Positions 18,199 through 27,702 of a stretch of DNA of 64,000 bases are shown here, one piece after another. The stretch is from Sphingobium terrigena. Its GTDB lineage: Bacteria; Pseudomonadota; Alphaproteobacteria; Sphingomonadales; Sphingomonadaceae. The notes under the pieces are model-generated. The model saw nothing but the letters and a program-made list of their open reading frames with translations, was not told the DNA's origin and searched no databases. The stretch spans positions 62,001 to 126,000 of the forward strand of contig NZ_QVRA01000010.1 in the NCBI RefSeq assembly GCF_003591655.1, in the 5' to 3' direction. The first letter of the stretch is position 1. Each line of letters opens with the position of its first letter. Made by a program: the position numbers and the translations under genes.

Positions 18199-18813
18199 AT
18201 GTCGCTGCATCTCTGGTGGCTTTATGTGACCGCCGTGTTCCTGATCTCCGCCACGCCGGGGCCGAACATGCTGCATGTGATGACGCAGAGCATCACCCAT
18301 GGCCCGCGCCGCGCGCTGGCGACGATGGCTGGGTTGATGAGCGCAGTGCTGCTGTGCCTGATCGCGTCGGCGCTGGGGCTGGGGGCGTTGCTCAAGGCAT
18401 CGCCGCGTCTGTTTGATGTGCTGCGCTATGCTGGCGTCGCCTATCTGGTCTGGCTGGGGATCAAGGCTTGGCGCGCGCCGGTTGGCAGCGCCGCAGCCGC
18501 CGCTCCAGCGCGTTCGCATCATGCGCTTTATGCGACCGGACTGCTGACCGGCCTGTCCAACCCCAAGCTGATCATCTTCGCCGCCGCGCTGTTTCCGCAG
18601 TTCATTGACCCTGACCGTCCATTCGGGATGCAGCTGGCGATCCTGGTGATCAGTTTCGTGGTGATCGAGCTCGGCTGGCAGGCTGCTTATGCACTGGGCG
18701 GGATCAAGCTGGCCCGTTGGCTGGCACCGGTGAACCGCCAGCGCCTGTTCAACCGCGCGACCGGCGTGATGTTCATCGGCTTTGGCGGCGCTTTGCTGGG
18801 CGCGCGGGCGTAA
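18199..18813 (+). CDS. LysE/RhtB-family amino acid exporter
   Basis: The 204-residue inner-membrane protein has about six helices and the family signature near the N-terminus, SATPGPNMLHVMTQSI, followed by GLMSAVLLCLIASALGLGALL and the mid-protein GLLTGLSNPKLIIFAAALFPQF. Members export threonine, homoserine, lysine or related metabolites, but the substrate is not predictable. The start at 18199 is supported by GAGGA eight bases upstream; the in-frame ATG five codons earlier (18184) lacks this. It sits between two repeat elements. Confidence 0.88.
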   Translation: MSLHLWWLYVTAVFLISATPGPNMLHVMTQSITHGPRRALATMAGLMSAVLLCLIASALGLGALLKASPRLFDVLRYAGVAYLVWLGIKAWRAPVGSAAAAAPARSHHALYATGLLTGLSNPKLIIFAAALFPQFIDPDRPFGMQLAILVISFVVIELGWQAAYALGGIKLARWLAPVNRQRLFNRATGVMFIGFGGALLGARA

Positions 18814-18832
18814 GCTGGAGCTGAAAAACACC

Positions 18833-18926
18833 TCGTTATGCTGAACTTGTTTCAGCATCCATTGACGCGACGGCTGTTTTCCATTCCTAGGCTGAGCCAA
18901 TGGATCCTGACTTTCGTCAGGATGAA
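18833..18926. repeat. Inverted repeat element, type D (ATGCTGAAC...)
   Basis: Left arm at 18833-18864 carries ATGCTGAACTTGTTTCAGCATCCATTG; right arm at 18898-18926 carries CAATGGATCCTGACTTTCGTCAGGATGAA. Each arm also folds on itself (GCTGAAC..GTTTCAGC and TCCTGAC..GTCAGGA). It fills the gap between the LysE gene and pheS. Confidence 0.85.
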
Positions 18927-18958
18927 GTGAATAGTAATCGCCGCGCAGGACAGATGAA

Positions 18959-20050
18959 ATGACAGACATTAGCGCATTGAAAGCCGGGCTGATTGCCGAC
19001 ATTGCTGCCGCCGACACGCTGGACGCAGTCGAAGCGTTGCGCGTTGGCGCGTTGGGCAAGAGCGGGGTCATTACCGGCCTGCTCAAGACGCTGGGCGGCA
19101 TGTCGCCGGACGAGCGACTGGAAAAAGGCCCGCCCATCCAGGATCTGCGCGAATCCGTGACTGCCGCGATCGCCGCGAAGAAGGCGGCGCTGGAGCAGGC
19201 GGCGCTCGACGCGCGGCTGGCGTCTGAGAAGATCGACATGACGCTGCCCGCCGATCTGGGGCCGCAGGGGAGCGTTCACCCGGTTAGCCAGGTGATGGAC
19301 GAATTGGCGGAAATCTTCGCCGATCTGGGCTTCTCGGTCGCGACCGGACCGGAGATTGAGGACGACTGGCATAATTTCACCGCGCTCAATATTCCTGAAA
19401 CACACCCGGCGCGCGCGATGCACGACACCTTCTACTTCCCCGACGAGGAGGGGCAGAAGCGGATGCTGCTTCGCACCCATACATCGCCGGTGCAGATTCG
19501 CACGATGATGACGACGCCGCCGCCGATCCGCATCATCGCGCCGGGCCGTGTCTATCGCAGCGATAGCGACGCAACCCACACGCCGATGTTCCACCAGATT
19601 GAGGGGCTGGTGATCGACAAGGGGATCACGTTGGGGCATCTGAAATGGACGCTGGAGACCTTCCTCAAGGCCTTTTTCGAGCGCGAGGATATCGTCCTGC
19701 GGCTGCGCCCCAGCTACTTCCCCTTCACCGAACCCTCTGTCGAGGTTGATGTCGGTTACACGCTGGTGAATGGCCAGCGGGTCATTGGCGGGGACGGCGA
19801 TGCGGCGGACGGCGGCTGGCTGGAAGTGCTGGGCAGCGGCATGGTCAACCGGCGGGTGATCGAGGCGTGCGGGCTGGACCCGGACGAGTGGCAGGGCTTT
19901 GCCTTTGGCACCGGGGTCGACCGGCTCGCCATGCTCAAATATGGGATGAACGACTTGCGGGCCTTCTTCGACGGCGATCTGCGCTGGCTCAAACATTATG
20001 GTTTTTCGGCGCTAGACGTGCCGACGCTGAGCGGGGGAGTGGGCGCATGA
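18959..20050 (+). CDS. pheS: Phenylalanine--tRNA ligase alpha subunit
   Basis: This is the catalytic alpha subunit of the (alpha-beta)2 class II synthetase. The 363-residue protein has an N-terminal coiled-coil arm (about 1-90), motif 1 around [14 protein letters not shown], motif 2 [17 protein letters not shown], the Phe-binding FTEPSVEVD and motif 3 [13 protein letters not shown]. The stop codon overlaps the pheT start (ATGA), so subunits are translationally coupled. No phe leader peptide or T-box was evident in the short upstream gap. Confidence 0.97.
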   Translation: MTDISALKAGLIADIAAADTLDAVEALRVGALGKSGVITGLLKTLGGMSPDERLEKGPPIQDLRESVTAAIAAKKAALEQAALDARLASEKIDMTLPADLGPQGSVHPVSQVMDELAEIFADLGFSVATGPEIEDDWHNFTALNIPETHPARAMHDTFYFPDEEGQKRMLLRTHTSPVQIRTMMTTPPPIRIIAPGRVYRSDSDATHTPMFHQIEGLVIDKGITLGHLKWTLETFLKAFFEREDIVLRLRPSYFPFTEPSVEVDVGYTLVNGQRVIGGDGDAADGGWLEVLGSGMVNRRVIEACGLDPDEWQGFAFGTGVDRLAMLKYGMNDLRAFFDGDLRWLKHYGFSALDVPTLSGGVGA

Positions 20051-22464
20051 AGTTCACCCTGAGCTGGCTCAAGACGCATCTCAAGACCGAGGCGGACTTG
20101 CCCACGATCCTCAAGACGCTCAACGCCATCGGGCTGGAGGTCGAGGGTGTCGAAAATCCGGCGGAGAAGCTGGGTGGCTTCAAGATCGCGAAGGTGCTGA
20201 CCGCCGAGCGTCACCCGCAGGCGGACAAGTTGCAGGTGCTGACCGTCGACCATGGCGACGGCACGCCGTTGCAGGTCGTGTGCGGCGCGCCCAATGCGCG
20301 TGCGGGGCTGGTCGGCGTATTCGGGACCGAGGGCGCGGTTGTGCCCGCCAACGGCATGGTGCTGAAAAAGACCGCGATCCGCGGTGTCGAATCCAACGGC
20401 ATGATGTGTTCGACGCGCGAGCTGGAACTGGGCGATGATCATGACGGCATCATCGAACTGGATGCAGGCGCGCCGGTGGGGAAGGTCTATGCCGACTGGG
20501 CGGGCCTCAATGATCCGGTCATCGACGTGTCGATCACGCCCAACCGGCAGGATTGCATGGGCGTGCGCGGCATCGCGCGCGATCTGGCAGCGGCGGGGCT
20601 GGGGACGCTGAACGCGATCATCGTGCCGGAGATAGCGGGCGTGGGTCCGGGACCGGACGTGCGGACGCAGGATGCGGAAGGCTGTCCGGCCTTCTTCGCG
20701 CGGACCGTGCGCGGCGTGACCAATGGCCAGTCACCTGAATGGATGGCCAAGCGCCTGAAGGCGATCGGGCAGAAGCCGATCAGCACTTTGGTCGACATCA
20801 CCAACTATATCATGATCGACTTGGGCCGGCCGCTGCACGTCTATGACATGGCGAGCCTGAAGGGCGGGCTGGTGGCGCGCAAGGGCAAGCCGGGCGAGCA
20901 GGTGCTGGCGCTCAATGGCAAGACCTACACCGTCGATGAGACGATGACCGTCATCGCCGACGATGAAGCGGTCCACGACATTGGCGGCATCATGGGGGGC
21001 GAACATTCGGGCGCGCAGGACGGCACGACCGACGTGCTGATCGAATGCGCCTATTTCACGCCCGAACGGATCGCGATGACGGGGCAGAAGCTGACCCTGA
21101 CCTCGGATGCGCGCGGGCGGTTCGAGCGTGGGGTCGATCCGGCCTTTCTGGACAATGGCCTGTCGATTGCGACCAGCCTGGTGACGCATCTGTGCGGCGG
21201 CACGCCCAGCGAGGCGACCCGCGCGGGCGCGCCGCCGGTGACGCCCAAGATCGTAGCCTATACCCCCGACCAGTGCCTGACGCTGGCGGGCGTCTATGTG
21301 GCGGCGGATGAGCAGAAGCGCATCCTCGAAAGTCTGGGCTTTGTCGTGGGCGGGCAGGAAAACCGCACCGATTATGAGGATGGCGTGCCGGTGATCGTGC
21401 CGGGCACCTGGTCGATCACCGTGCCAAGCTGGCGGCGCGACGTCGATGGTTGGCCCGACATTGTCGAGGAAGTCGTGCGCATCGTCGGGCTGGAGCATGT
21501 GCCGTCCACCCCGCTGCCGCGTATGCCGGGCGTTGCCCGTCCGACCGCCACGCCTGAGCAACTGGTCGAGCGCCGGGTGCGTCGGACGGCGGCGGCGCGC
21601 GGCCTTGCCGAGGCGATCAACTGGTCCTTCCTGTCGGAAAAGGAGGCCGCTTCCGTGGGCGGGGGGCAATGGACGCTGGCCAATCCGATTTCGGAGGATC
21701 TGAAGGTCATGCGGCCTTCGCTGCTGCCCGGCCTGCTGTCGGCCAGCCGTCGCAATATGGATCGCGGCGCGGCATCTGTGCGGCTGTTCGAACTGGGGCG
21801 GCGCTATTTCAAACAGGGCGAGCGGGCTACCGTTGGTTTCGTGCTGGCGGGCGAGAAGCAACCGCGCAGCTGGCAGGATGGTAAGGCGCAGCCCTTCACC
21901 GCCTATGATGCCAAGGCCGACATCACGGCGCTGCTGGCGGCGGCAGGCGCGCCGGTCGCCAATCTCCAGAGTTTCGGCGAGGCGTCAGCTGCCTATCATC
22001 CCGGCCAGTCTGGCACGTTGCGGTTGGGGCCGAAGGTCGTGCTGGCTGAATATGGCGTGCTGCATCCGGGTCTTGCCAAGCAGTTCGGGCTGAGCGGCAC
22101 GGTGGTGGCGGGCGAAATCTTCCTCGACGCGATACCGGGCAAGCGCAAGGCGGGCTTCATGCGCGCGCCCTATGCGCCGCCCGCCTTGCAGGCGGTGAAG
22201 CGCGATTTCGCCTTTGTCGTGGCTGACGCCGTTGAGGCTGATGCGCTGGTCCGGGCGGTCAAGGGCGCGGACAAGAAGGCGATCGTGGACGCGCGCCTGT
22301 TCGATGTCTTTACCGGGCCGGGCGTGGACGAAGGCAGCAAATCGCTGGCGATCGAAGTCACGCTCCAGCCGGGCGAGAAGAGCTTTACGCAGGAAGAGCT
22401 GGACGCGATCAGCGCGGCGATCGTGAAGGCGGCGCAGAAGCTGGGCGGCGTGTTGCGGGGCTGA
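20047..22464 (+). CDS. pheT: Phenylalanine--tRNA ligase beta subunit
   Basis: The 805-residue beta subunit starts [19 protein letters not shown]. In order it has the EMAP/OB-type tRNA-binding domain (about 39-150, [13 protein letters not shown]), the B3/B4 editing domain around [19 protein letters not shown], the B5 domain, the catalytic-like core ([30 protein letters not shown]) and a C-terminal FDX-ACB anticodon-binding domain ([22 protein letters not shown]). The start at 20047 lies within the pheS stop; the longer upstream open frame is inside pheS and is rejected. Confidence 0.97.
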   Translation: MKFTLSWLKTHLKTEADLPTILKTLNAIGLEVEGVENPAEKLGGFKIAKVLTAERHPQADKLQVLTVDHGDGTPLQVVCGAPNARAGLVGVFGTEGAVVPANGMVLKKTAIRGVESNGMMCSTRELELGDDHDGIIELDAGAPVGKVYADWAGLNDPVIDVSITPNRQDCMGVRGIARDLAAAGLGTLNAIIVPEIAGVGPGPDVRTQDAEGCPAFFARTVRGVTNGQSPEWMAKRLKAIGQKPISTLVDITNYIMIDLGRPLHVYDMASLKGGLVARKGKPGEQVLALNGKTYTVDETMTVIADDEAVHDIGGIMGGEHSGAQDGTTDVLIECAYFTPERIAMTGQKLTLTSDARGRFERGVDPAFLDNGLSIATSLVTHLCGGTPSEATRAGAPPVTPKIVAYTPDQCLTLAGVYVAADEQKRILESLGFVVGGQENRTDYEDGVPVIVPGTWSITVPSWRRDVDGWPDIVEEVVRIVGLEHVPSTPLPRMPGVARPTATPEQLVERRVRRTAAARGLAEAINWSFLSEKEAASVGGGQWTLANPISEDLKVMRPSLLPGLLSASRRNMDRGAASVRLFELGRRYFKQGERATVGFVLAGEKQPRSWQDGKAQPFTAYDAKADITALLAAAGAPVANLQSFGEASAAYHPGQSGTLRLGPKVVLAEYGVLHPGLAKQFGLSGTVVAGEIFLDAIPGKRKAGFMRAPYAPPALQAVKRDFAFVVADAVEADALVRAVKGADKKAIVDARLFDVFTGPGVDEGSKSLAIEVTLQPGEKSFTQEELDAISAAIVKAAQKLGGVLRG

Positions 22465-22486
22465 ACCGACGCGCGGGCGGGGGAAT

Positions 22487-23386
22487 TTACCCCGCCTTCG
22501 CCCGCAGCGCGATGGCCATGCCTGCGATCGCCAGCAAGGCGCCACCGGCGGCAAGGCCGGTCCAGCGATAGCCCTCCACCAGCGTGGAAATGAGCATCGC
22601 GATGATCGGGATGAGGACGCTGGTGTAAGCCGCGCGGCCCGCGCCCATGCGCTGGATCAGGCGGAAATAGAGGGGGAAGGTGACGACCGACCCGGCCAGC
22701 CCCAGCCAGGCGACGCCCAGCCAATAACCCGCGCGCCATTCGGCCACCGGCGGGCCGACCGTGGCAAGCGCATAGGCCGCGTCCACCGCTGCGCCGATCA
22801 GCATTGCCCAGGCCAGCACCGCGATCATCGGCAGGCGGCGGGCAATCTCCATCCCCTGCATGACATTGGCGGCAGACGCGCTCAATAATCCGGCGACAGC
22901 GAAGCCGACACCCACCAGCACGTCACCCGGCGCGATGCCGGCGGCGCGATATTCATGGGTCAGCATCAACGCAATGCCGGTCATCGCGACCGCCGACCCG
23001 GCGATGAAGGCGCGGCCGACCGGCTGGCGGAAGATCAGGAAGGACAGGATGGAGTTGGGGATCAGCAGCATGGCGTAGATCACCGCGACGACGCCCGATG
23101 TCAGGGTCAGTTCGGCCCGATAGACGAAGTTGAAATTGAGGACGAATTGCGCCGTCCCCAGCAAGGCGGCAAAGACCAGTCCCGCGCCGCCGATCCGCAA
23201 AGACACGCCGCGCATCCGGCAAAAGACGGCCATGGCGACCCCCGCCAGCGCGAAGCGATAGCAGACCGACCAGCTGGCGGGCACGCTGCCAATCTGGTCG
23301 CGAATGACGATCCAGGTCGAACTCCAGATCAGCGTGACGAGGATGAAGGGGAAGAGGATGCCGCCCTTGGCTGCGGGTTCAGCCAT
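22487..23386 (-). CDS. DMT-superfamily (EamA-type) transporter
   Basis: The 299-residue protein has ten predicted helices in two EamA repeats: the first includes TLIWSSTWIVIRDQIGSVPASW and the second begins near GVGFAVAGLLSASAANVMQG. Members are metabolite exporters of the drug/metabolite superfamily. Its start overlaps the last eight bases of the threonine aldolase gene, which suggests co-expression and possible involvement in amino acid efflux; that link is inferred. The upstream open frame to 23743 belongs to an antisense frame of the aldolase gene and is excluded. Confidence 0.87.
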   Translation of the reverse strand: MAEPAAKGGILFPFILVTLIWSSTWIVIRDQIGSVPASWSVCYRFALAGVAMAVFCRMRGVSLRIGGAGLVFAALLGTAQFVLNFNFVYRAELTLTSGVVAVIYAMLLIPNSILSFLIFRQPVGRAFIAGSAVAMTGIALMLTHEYRAAGIAPGDVLVGVGFAVAGLLSASAANVMQGMEIARRLPMIAVLAWAMLIGAAVDAAYALATVGPPVAEWRAGYWLGVAWLGLAGSVVTFPLYFRLIQRMGAGRAAYTSVLIPIIAMLISTLVEGYRWTGLAAGGALLAIAGMAIALRAKAG

Positions 23387-24398
23387 GGTCGAGCGCCCGC
23401 AGAGCGGCGGCGAGCGGCGCGACGCTCGCGGCATCCTGCGACCAGTTGGTGACCAGCCGCGCGGCCCCTTCGCCCCAGTCGTAGAAATCGAAGCTTTGCC
23501 CGCGCAGCGTTGCGGCTTCGGCAGCGGTAAGGCGGATGAACAGTTCATTCGCTTCGACCCGGTGGAGCAGGCGATCCGGCGCGGCCTGCGCCAGCGCCTG
23601 CGCGGCGGCATTGGCGGCGCGGGCGTTCGTGAGCCACAGATCATCCTCGACCATCGCCAATATCTGCGCGGCGAGATAGCGGCCCTTGGAGAAGAGATGC
23701 CCCGACCGCTTGCGCCAGCGGGCGGCCTCAGTGGCGCGCGCATCCGCTTCCGGTCCGAAGAACAGCAAGGCTTCGCCGATCATGCCGCCATTTTTGACGC
23801 AGCCAAAGCTGAGCGCATCGACCCCGGCGCGCCAGGTCAGATCGGCAGGCGCGCAACCCAGATGCGCCACCGCATTGGCGAAGCGTGCGCCGTCCATGTG
23901 GAAGCCAAGGCCATGGGTGCGGGCGATGTTGCCCAGTGCGGCGACTTCATCGGGGGCATAGACGCGGCCATATTCGGTGGCGTTGGTGATGCTGATCACG
24001 CGGGCCGGCACCTGATGCACGTCGGGGCGGATTGTCGCCAGTCGCGCGCTGACCGCTTCGGGGGTGAGTTTCGCGCCGTCGCCCGGCAGCGTCATCAGGC
24101 TGGCGCCATGGGTGAAGAATCCGGGCGCGCCACATTCGTCGACGACGATATGCGCTTCGTCATGGCAGATCACCCCGCCATAGGGCGGGCAGAGCGTGGC
24201 CAGCGCGATGCTGTTGGCCGCCGTGCCGGTCGCGATCCACAGCGCCCGGACTTGCGTGTCGAACAGGGCGGAGAAGGCGGAGTCCAGCCGGGCGCTCCAC
24301 TGGTCGCCATCATAACCATGGTCGGCTTGGTCGGCCGCTGCCATGGCCGCCATCACCTGCGGGCAAACCGGGGTCGCATTGTCGGAAAAAAAGTGCAT
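23379..24398 (-). CDS. Threonine aldolase-family PLP enzyme
   Basis: The 339-residue fold-type I PLP enzyme belongs to the low-specificity threonine aldolase/beta-eliminating lyase family, which cleaves threonine or allo-threonine to glycine and acetaldehyde. It opens with MHFFSDNATPVCPQV, has the glycine loop IATGTAANSIAL, DEAHIVVDECGAP, the PLP-binding Asp in FHMDGARFANA and the Schiff-base Lys202 in FGCVKNGGM. The ATG at 24398 fits the family N-terminus; a longer frame to 24452 lacks support. It overlaps the downstream transporter by eight bases. Confidence 0.9.
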   Translation of the reverse strand: MHFFSDNATPVCPQVMAAMAAADQADHGYDGDQWSARLDSAFSALFDTQVRALWIATGTAANSIALATLCPPYGGVICHDEAHIVVDECGAPGFFTHGASLMTLPGDGAKLTPEAVSARLATIRPDVHQVPARVISITNATEYGRVYAPDEVAALGNIARTHGLGFHMDGARFANAVAHLGCAPADLTWRAGVDALSFGCVKNGGMIGEALLFFGPEADARATEAARWRKRSGHLFSKGRYLAAQILAMVEDDLWLTNARAANAAAQALAQAAPDRLLHRVEANELFIRLTAAEAATLRGQSFDFYDWGEGAARLVTNWSQDAASVAPLAAALRALDHG

Positions 24399-24536
24399 GG
24401 GCGAGCGATAGCGGGCGGACAGGGGAGCGCCAAGAGGCCAGCATCGGTCCAATGGCCTGATGGGTCAGTATAGTTGACGTTGTTTCATCCGCCTATTTGT
24501 GACATAGGCACGCCGTCCAACCCAAGGAGACAGACT

Positions 24537-25628
24537 ATGGACGTCGAGCAGACATCGCGCTTTACCGTCACCCCAAGCCCCAGGGCTGTGTCGGCGGACG
24601 AGCGTGCCGTATTGCTGGCGGACCCCGGTTTCGGGCGGATTTTCACCGATCATATGGTGACGATCCGCTATACCGAGGGGCAGGGCTGGCACAGCCATGC
24701 GGTCGGCCCGCGTGAGCCGTTCCAGATCGACCCGGCCTGCGCGGTGCTGCATTATGCGCAGGAAATCTTTGAGGGGATGAAAGCCTATCGGCTGGAAGAT
24801 GGAAGTATCGCCATGTTCCGCCCGGAGGAAAATGCCCGCCGTTTCGCCGAATCGGCCGAACGCATGGCGATGCCCGCGCTGCCGCAGGACATATTTCTGG
24901 AGGCGGTCGAGGCGCTGGTGCAGATCGACGCTGACTGGATTCCGGGCGGGGAGGGCAGCCTCTATTTGCGCCCCTTCCTGTTCGCGAGCGAGAATTTCCT
25001 CGGCGTGCGCCCCTCCAACGACTATATTTTCTGCGTCATTGCCTCGCCTGCCGGTGCTTATTTCAAGGGTGGCAAGAAGGCGGTGACTTTGTGGGTGTCG
25101 GAACATTTCACCCGCGCGGCGCGCGGCGGCACGGGCGCTGCCAAATGCGGCGGCAATTATGCCGCGTCGCTCGTCGCGCAGAAGGAAGCGACCGGCCATG
25201 GCTGCGATCAGGTCGTGTTTCTGGACGCGGCGGAGAATAAATGGGTCGAGGAACTGGGCGGCATGAACGTCTTTTTCGTCATGGACGACGGGTCGATCGT
25301 CACGCCGCCGCTGGGGGGCACCATCCTGCCTGGCATCACCCGCGATTCGATCATCACCCTGGCCCGCGCCAAGGGGCATGATGTGCGCGAAGAGCCGTAC
25401 AGCTTTGCCCAGTGGCGCGCGGATGCGGCCAGCGGCAAGCTGCGCGAGGCGTTCGCCTGCGGCACCGCGGCGGTCGTCACCGCGATCGGCACGGTCAAGA
25501 GCGTGGATGGCGACTTTACCATCGGCAATGGCGATGGGGGCATCGTCACTGAAACGCTGCGCGCCGAACTGACTGGCATCCAGCGTGGCACGGTGGCCGA
25601 TCCAGCGGGATGGGTGCGGAAGGTTTGA
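24537..25628 (+). CDS. ilvE: Branched-chain amino acid aminotransferase
   Basis: This fold-type IV PLP transaminase interconverts Leu/Ile/Val with their 2-oxo acids. The 363-residue length and features ([33 protein letters not shown] Lys203 in [34 protein letters not shown]) match the eukaryote-like, longer BCAT class. The ATG at 24537 has AAGGAGA six bases upstream, so the in-frame start at 24474 is rejected. TTGACG at 24474-24479 could be a -35 element but no clear -10 follows. Confidence 0.95.
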   Translation: MDVEQTSRFTVTPSPRAVSADERAVLLADPGFGRIFTDHMVTIRYTEGQGWHSHAVGPREPFQIDPACAVLHYAQEIFEGMKAYRLEDGSIAMFRPEENARRFAESAERMAMPALPQDIFLEAVEALVQIDADWIPGGEGSLYLRPFLFASENFLGVRPSNDYIFCVIASPAGAYFKGGKKAVTLWVSEHFTRAARGGTGAAKCGGNYAASLVAQKEATGHGCDQVVFLDAAENKWVEELGGMNVFFVMDDGSIVTPPLGGTILPGITRDSIITLARAKGHDVREEPYSFAQWRADAASGKLREAFACGTAAVVTAIGTVKSVDGDFTIGNGDGGIVTETLRAELTGIQRGTVADPAGWVRKV

Positions 25629-25646
25629 GATTTGGGCGCTGCGTGC

Positions 25647-25706
25647 TCCCGCGTAGGCGGGAGCCCAGTCGATAGGTTTCAACTGGACTCCCGCCTTCGC
25701 GGGAGC
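25647..25706. repeat. Inverted repeat element, type C (CTCCCGCG...CGCGGGAG)
   Basis: Two arms in inverted orientation, GCTCCCGCGTAGGCGGGAG followed by CCCAGT, and ACTGGA followed by CTCCCGCCTTCGCGGGAGC, separated by about 12 bases. Each arm is itself a hairpin. It lies between ilvE and the UbiH-like gene and may also act as a terminator-like structure. Confidence 0.85.
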
Positions 25707-25759
25707 GCAATGGTATTTGGTTCAGGTCGCTTCCCAATCGCACCCCAAGCGCCTAGATA

Positions 25760-26974
25760 ATGCCCATGGAACGCTTCGACGTCGTGATATTGGGTGGTGG
25801 CCTTGTCGGCCTGACCCTTGGCATCGCCCTTTCCGGCCATGGCGTGCGCTGTGCCGTGATTGACCCCGCCGATCCGGTGGATACCACTGCCAGCGGCTTT
25901 GATGGCCGCGTGTCGGCGATCAGCTCGACCAGTTTCGCGATGCTCTCGGCGATCGGGGTCGCGCCCTTTCTGGAAGGGAAGGGCTGCCCGATCGATCGCA
26001 TCTGGGTCAGCGACGGGCTGGAGCCGGGGGCGCTCGATTTCGTGCCGGACGCCGACGATGGCGTGATGGGGACGATGATCCCCAATCGCGACCTGCGCAT
26101 CGCGCTGGCGCAGGCGGCAGAGGGGCCGAGCAATCTCACCCGTTTCCAGCCTGATCATGCCGTCCATGTCGATCGCAACGCCGATGGCGTGACGCTGACG
26201 CTGGCGAGCGGCGCGACGATCCGGGGCGCGCTGCTGGTCGCGGCGGAGGGGCGCAACAGCCCCACGCGCGAGGCCGCTGGCATCCGCACCACGCGCTGGC
26301 AATATAAGCATACCGCCATGGTCAGCGCGATCGACCATGAGGTGCCGCACGCCAACACCGCCTATGAGATTTTCTATGTCGGCGGCCCGTTCGCACTGCT
26401 GCCGATGCTGCCCGGCACGCGATCGGCGATCGTGTGGACGATGCCGACGGAACAGGCACCCGCGATGCTCAAATTGTCCGAGCGCGCCTGGCTGGCCGAA
26501 GCGCAGAAGCGGATCGGTGGTTTTCTGGGCGAGATCAGTCTGGCCGGGCCGCGATCCTCGTACCCCTTGGGCTTTCACCATGCCGCGCGGATCACCGATA
26601 CGCGGTTGGCGCTGGTCGGCGACAGCGCCCATGCGATCCACCCGATTGCGGGGCAAGGCTTGAACCTGGGCTTCCGCGATGTCGCCGCGCTGGTCGAAGT
26701 GCTGGTCGAGGGAAAGCGGCTGGGTCTCGATCCGGGCGATGCGCAACTGCTCGCGCGCTATCAGCGCTGGCGGAGCCTCGATTCGTTGTCGGTCAGCGTG
26801 GCGATGGACGGGCTGGTGCGGCTTTTCGACGTGCCGGGGCGCTTGCCCGCGCTGGCGCGGCGCGCGGGGCTGGCGGCGGTGCAGCGCACGTCGCTGCTGA
26901 AAGGGCGCTTCATGGCAGAGGCGCGCGGGCAGTCAGGGGCGCTGCCACGGTTGCTGACGGGCGAGATGGTTTAG
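25760..26974 (+). CDS. UbiH/COQ6-family FAD-dependent monooxygenase
   Basis: The 404-residue flavoprotein hydroxylates the ubiquinone ring in this family. It has the N-terminal dinucleotide motif VVILGGGLVGLTLG, the mid motif in LLVAAEGRNSPTRE and the second FAD motif LALVGDSAHAIHPIAGQGLNLGFRDVAAL, the last being characteristic of UbiH/UbiF/COQ6 members. Which ring position it hydroxylates cannot be told. ATG 25760 and ATG 25766 are both possible starts; neither has a good Shine-Dalgarno. It is isolated from other ubi genes. Confidence 0.88.
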   Translation: MPMERFDVVILGGGLVGLTLGIALSGHGVRCAVIDPADPVDTTASGFDGRVSAISSTSFAMLSAIGVAPFLEGKGCPIDRIWVSDGLEPGALDFVPDADDGVMGTMIPNRDLRIALAQAAEGPSNLTRFQPDHAVHVDRNADGVTLTLASGATIRGALLVAAEGRNSPTREAAGIRTTRWQYKHTAMVSAIDHEVPHANTAYEIFYVGGPFALLPMLPGTRSAIVWTMPTEQAPAMLKLSERAWLAEAQKRIGGFLGEISLAGPRSSYPLGFHHAARITDTRLALVGDSAHAIHPIAGQGLNLGFRDVAALVEVLVEGKRLGLDPGDAQLLARYQRWRSLDSLSVSVAMDGLVRLFDVPGRLPALARRAGLAAVQRTSLLKGRFMAEARGQSGALPRLLTGEMV

Positions 26975-27004
26975 GGGCTGGTTGCGAGCAGTATTGACCT
27001 TATT

Positions 27005-27129
27005 CCCCCTCCCGCTGGCGGGAGGGGGTTAGGGGGTGGGCAGGCGCAACGTAGCGCAGGCCCACCCCGCTGCGACTAAATTCGCTCCGCTCATTAAGTC
27101 TCGCTGCCCCTCCCGCCTGCGGTAGGGGC
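27005..27129. repeat. Inverted repeat element with C/G-rich hairpins
   Basis: A hairpin CCCCCTCCCGCTGGCGGGAGGGGG (27005-27028) opens the element, then TTAGGGGGTGGGC pairs with GCCCACCCC after a GCGCAACGTAGCGC core, and a closing hairpin GCCCCTCCCGCCTGCGGTAGGGGC (27106-27129). It fills most of the 190-base gap between the UbiH-like and cytochrome b561 genes; no ORF is present. Confidence 0.8.
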
Positions 27130-27164
27130 ATCAAAACGAACTGCCGGTTCACCACCAATATCAG

Positions 27165-27680
27165 TCACATCATCCGCTGCAGCACATTGTCCTTCAGCAT
27201 GATATGATGGCGTAGCGCAGCAGCGATGTGGAGGATGATCAGCGCGGCCCAGGCGAAGCCCATGAGTTCATGCCCCTCGCCGGAGATATCGACGAGGATA
27301 TCGCCCTTGGCCACCGCGAATTTAGGCACATCGAACAGGAAAAACCAGTTGAGCGGGCGCGTACCTGCCGATGTCATGATCCAGCCGGTCAGCGGCATCA
27401 GGATCATGAAGGCGTAAAAGACGAAATGGGTGGCGTGCGCAGCCGCTTTCTCCCAACCGGGCATGGGGGCCGGAAGCGGCGGCGGGCGGTGGCCCAGCCG
27501 CCAGGCCAGTCGCACCAGCGTGAGCGCCAGCACGGTCAGGCCGATCGACTTGTGGACCGGCATCACCGCCCAGTCCTTGGGCAAGGCATCATGGCCGATA
27601 CCAAGCACCAGATTGACGATGATCAGGACCGCCATGATCCAGTGCAGGGCGCGGGCGACGGAAGTATAGCGGTCCATCAT
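27165..27680 (-). CDS. Cytochrome b561-family protein
   Basis: The 171-residue inner-membrane protein has four helices and conserved histidines consistent with two b-haems: ALHWIMAVLIIVNLVLG in helix 1, PVHKSIGLTVLALTLVRLAWR in helix 2, HATHFVFYAFMILMPLTGW in helix 3 and ILHIAAALRHHIM in helix 4. Such CybB-type proteins pass electrons, often from quinol to superoxide or periplasmic acceptors. It is preceded by AAGGAG five bases before the first ATG; the second codon is also ATG. It lies 22 bases behind the acetyl-CoA synthetase gene on the same strand and may be its operon partner. Confidence 0.88.
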   Translation of the reverse strand: MMDRYTSVARALHWIMAVLIIVNLVLGIGHDALPKDWAVMPVHKSIGLTVLALTLVRLAWRLGHRPPPLPAPMPGWEKAAAHATHFVFYAFMILMPLTGWIMTSAGTRPLNWFFLFDVPKFAVAKGDILVDISGEGHELMGFAWAALIILHIAAALRHHIMLKDNVLQRMM

Positions 27681-27702
27681 GGCAACTCCTTGGGCTTATG
27701 CG

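Noticed and set aside
24474..24502. TTGACG-based promoter before ilvE
   Set aside because: A convincing -10 at 16-18 bases spacing was not found.
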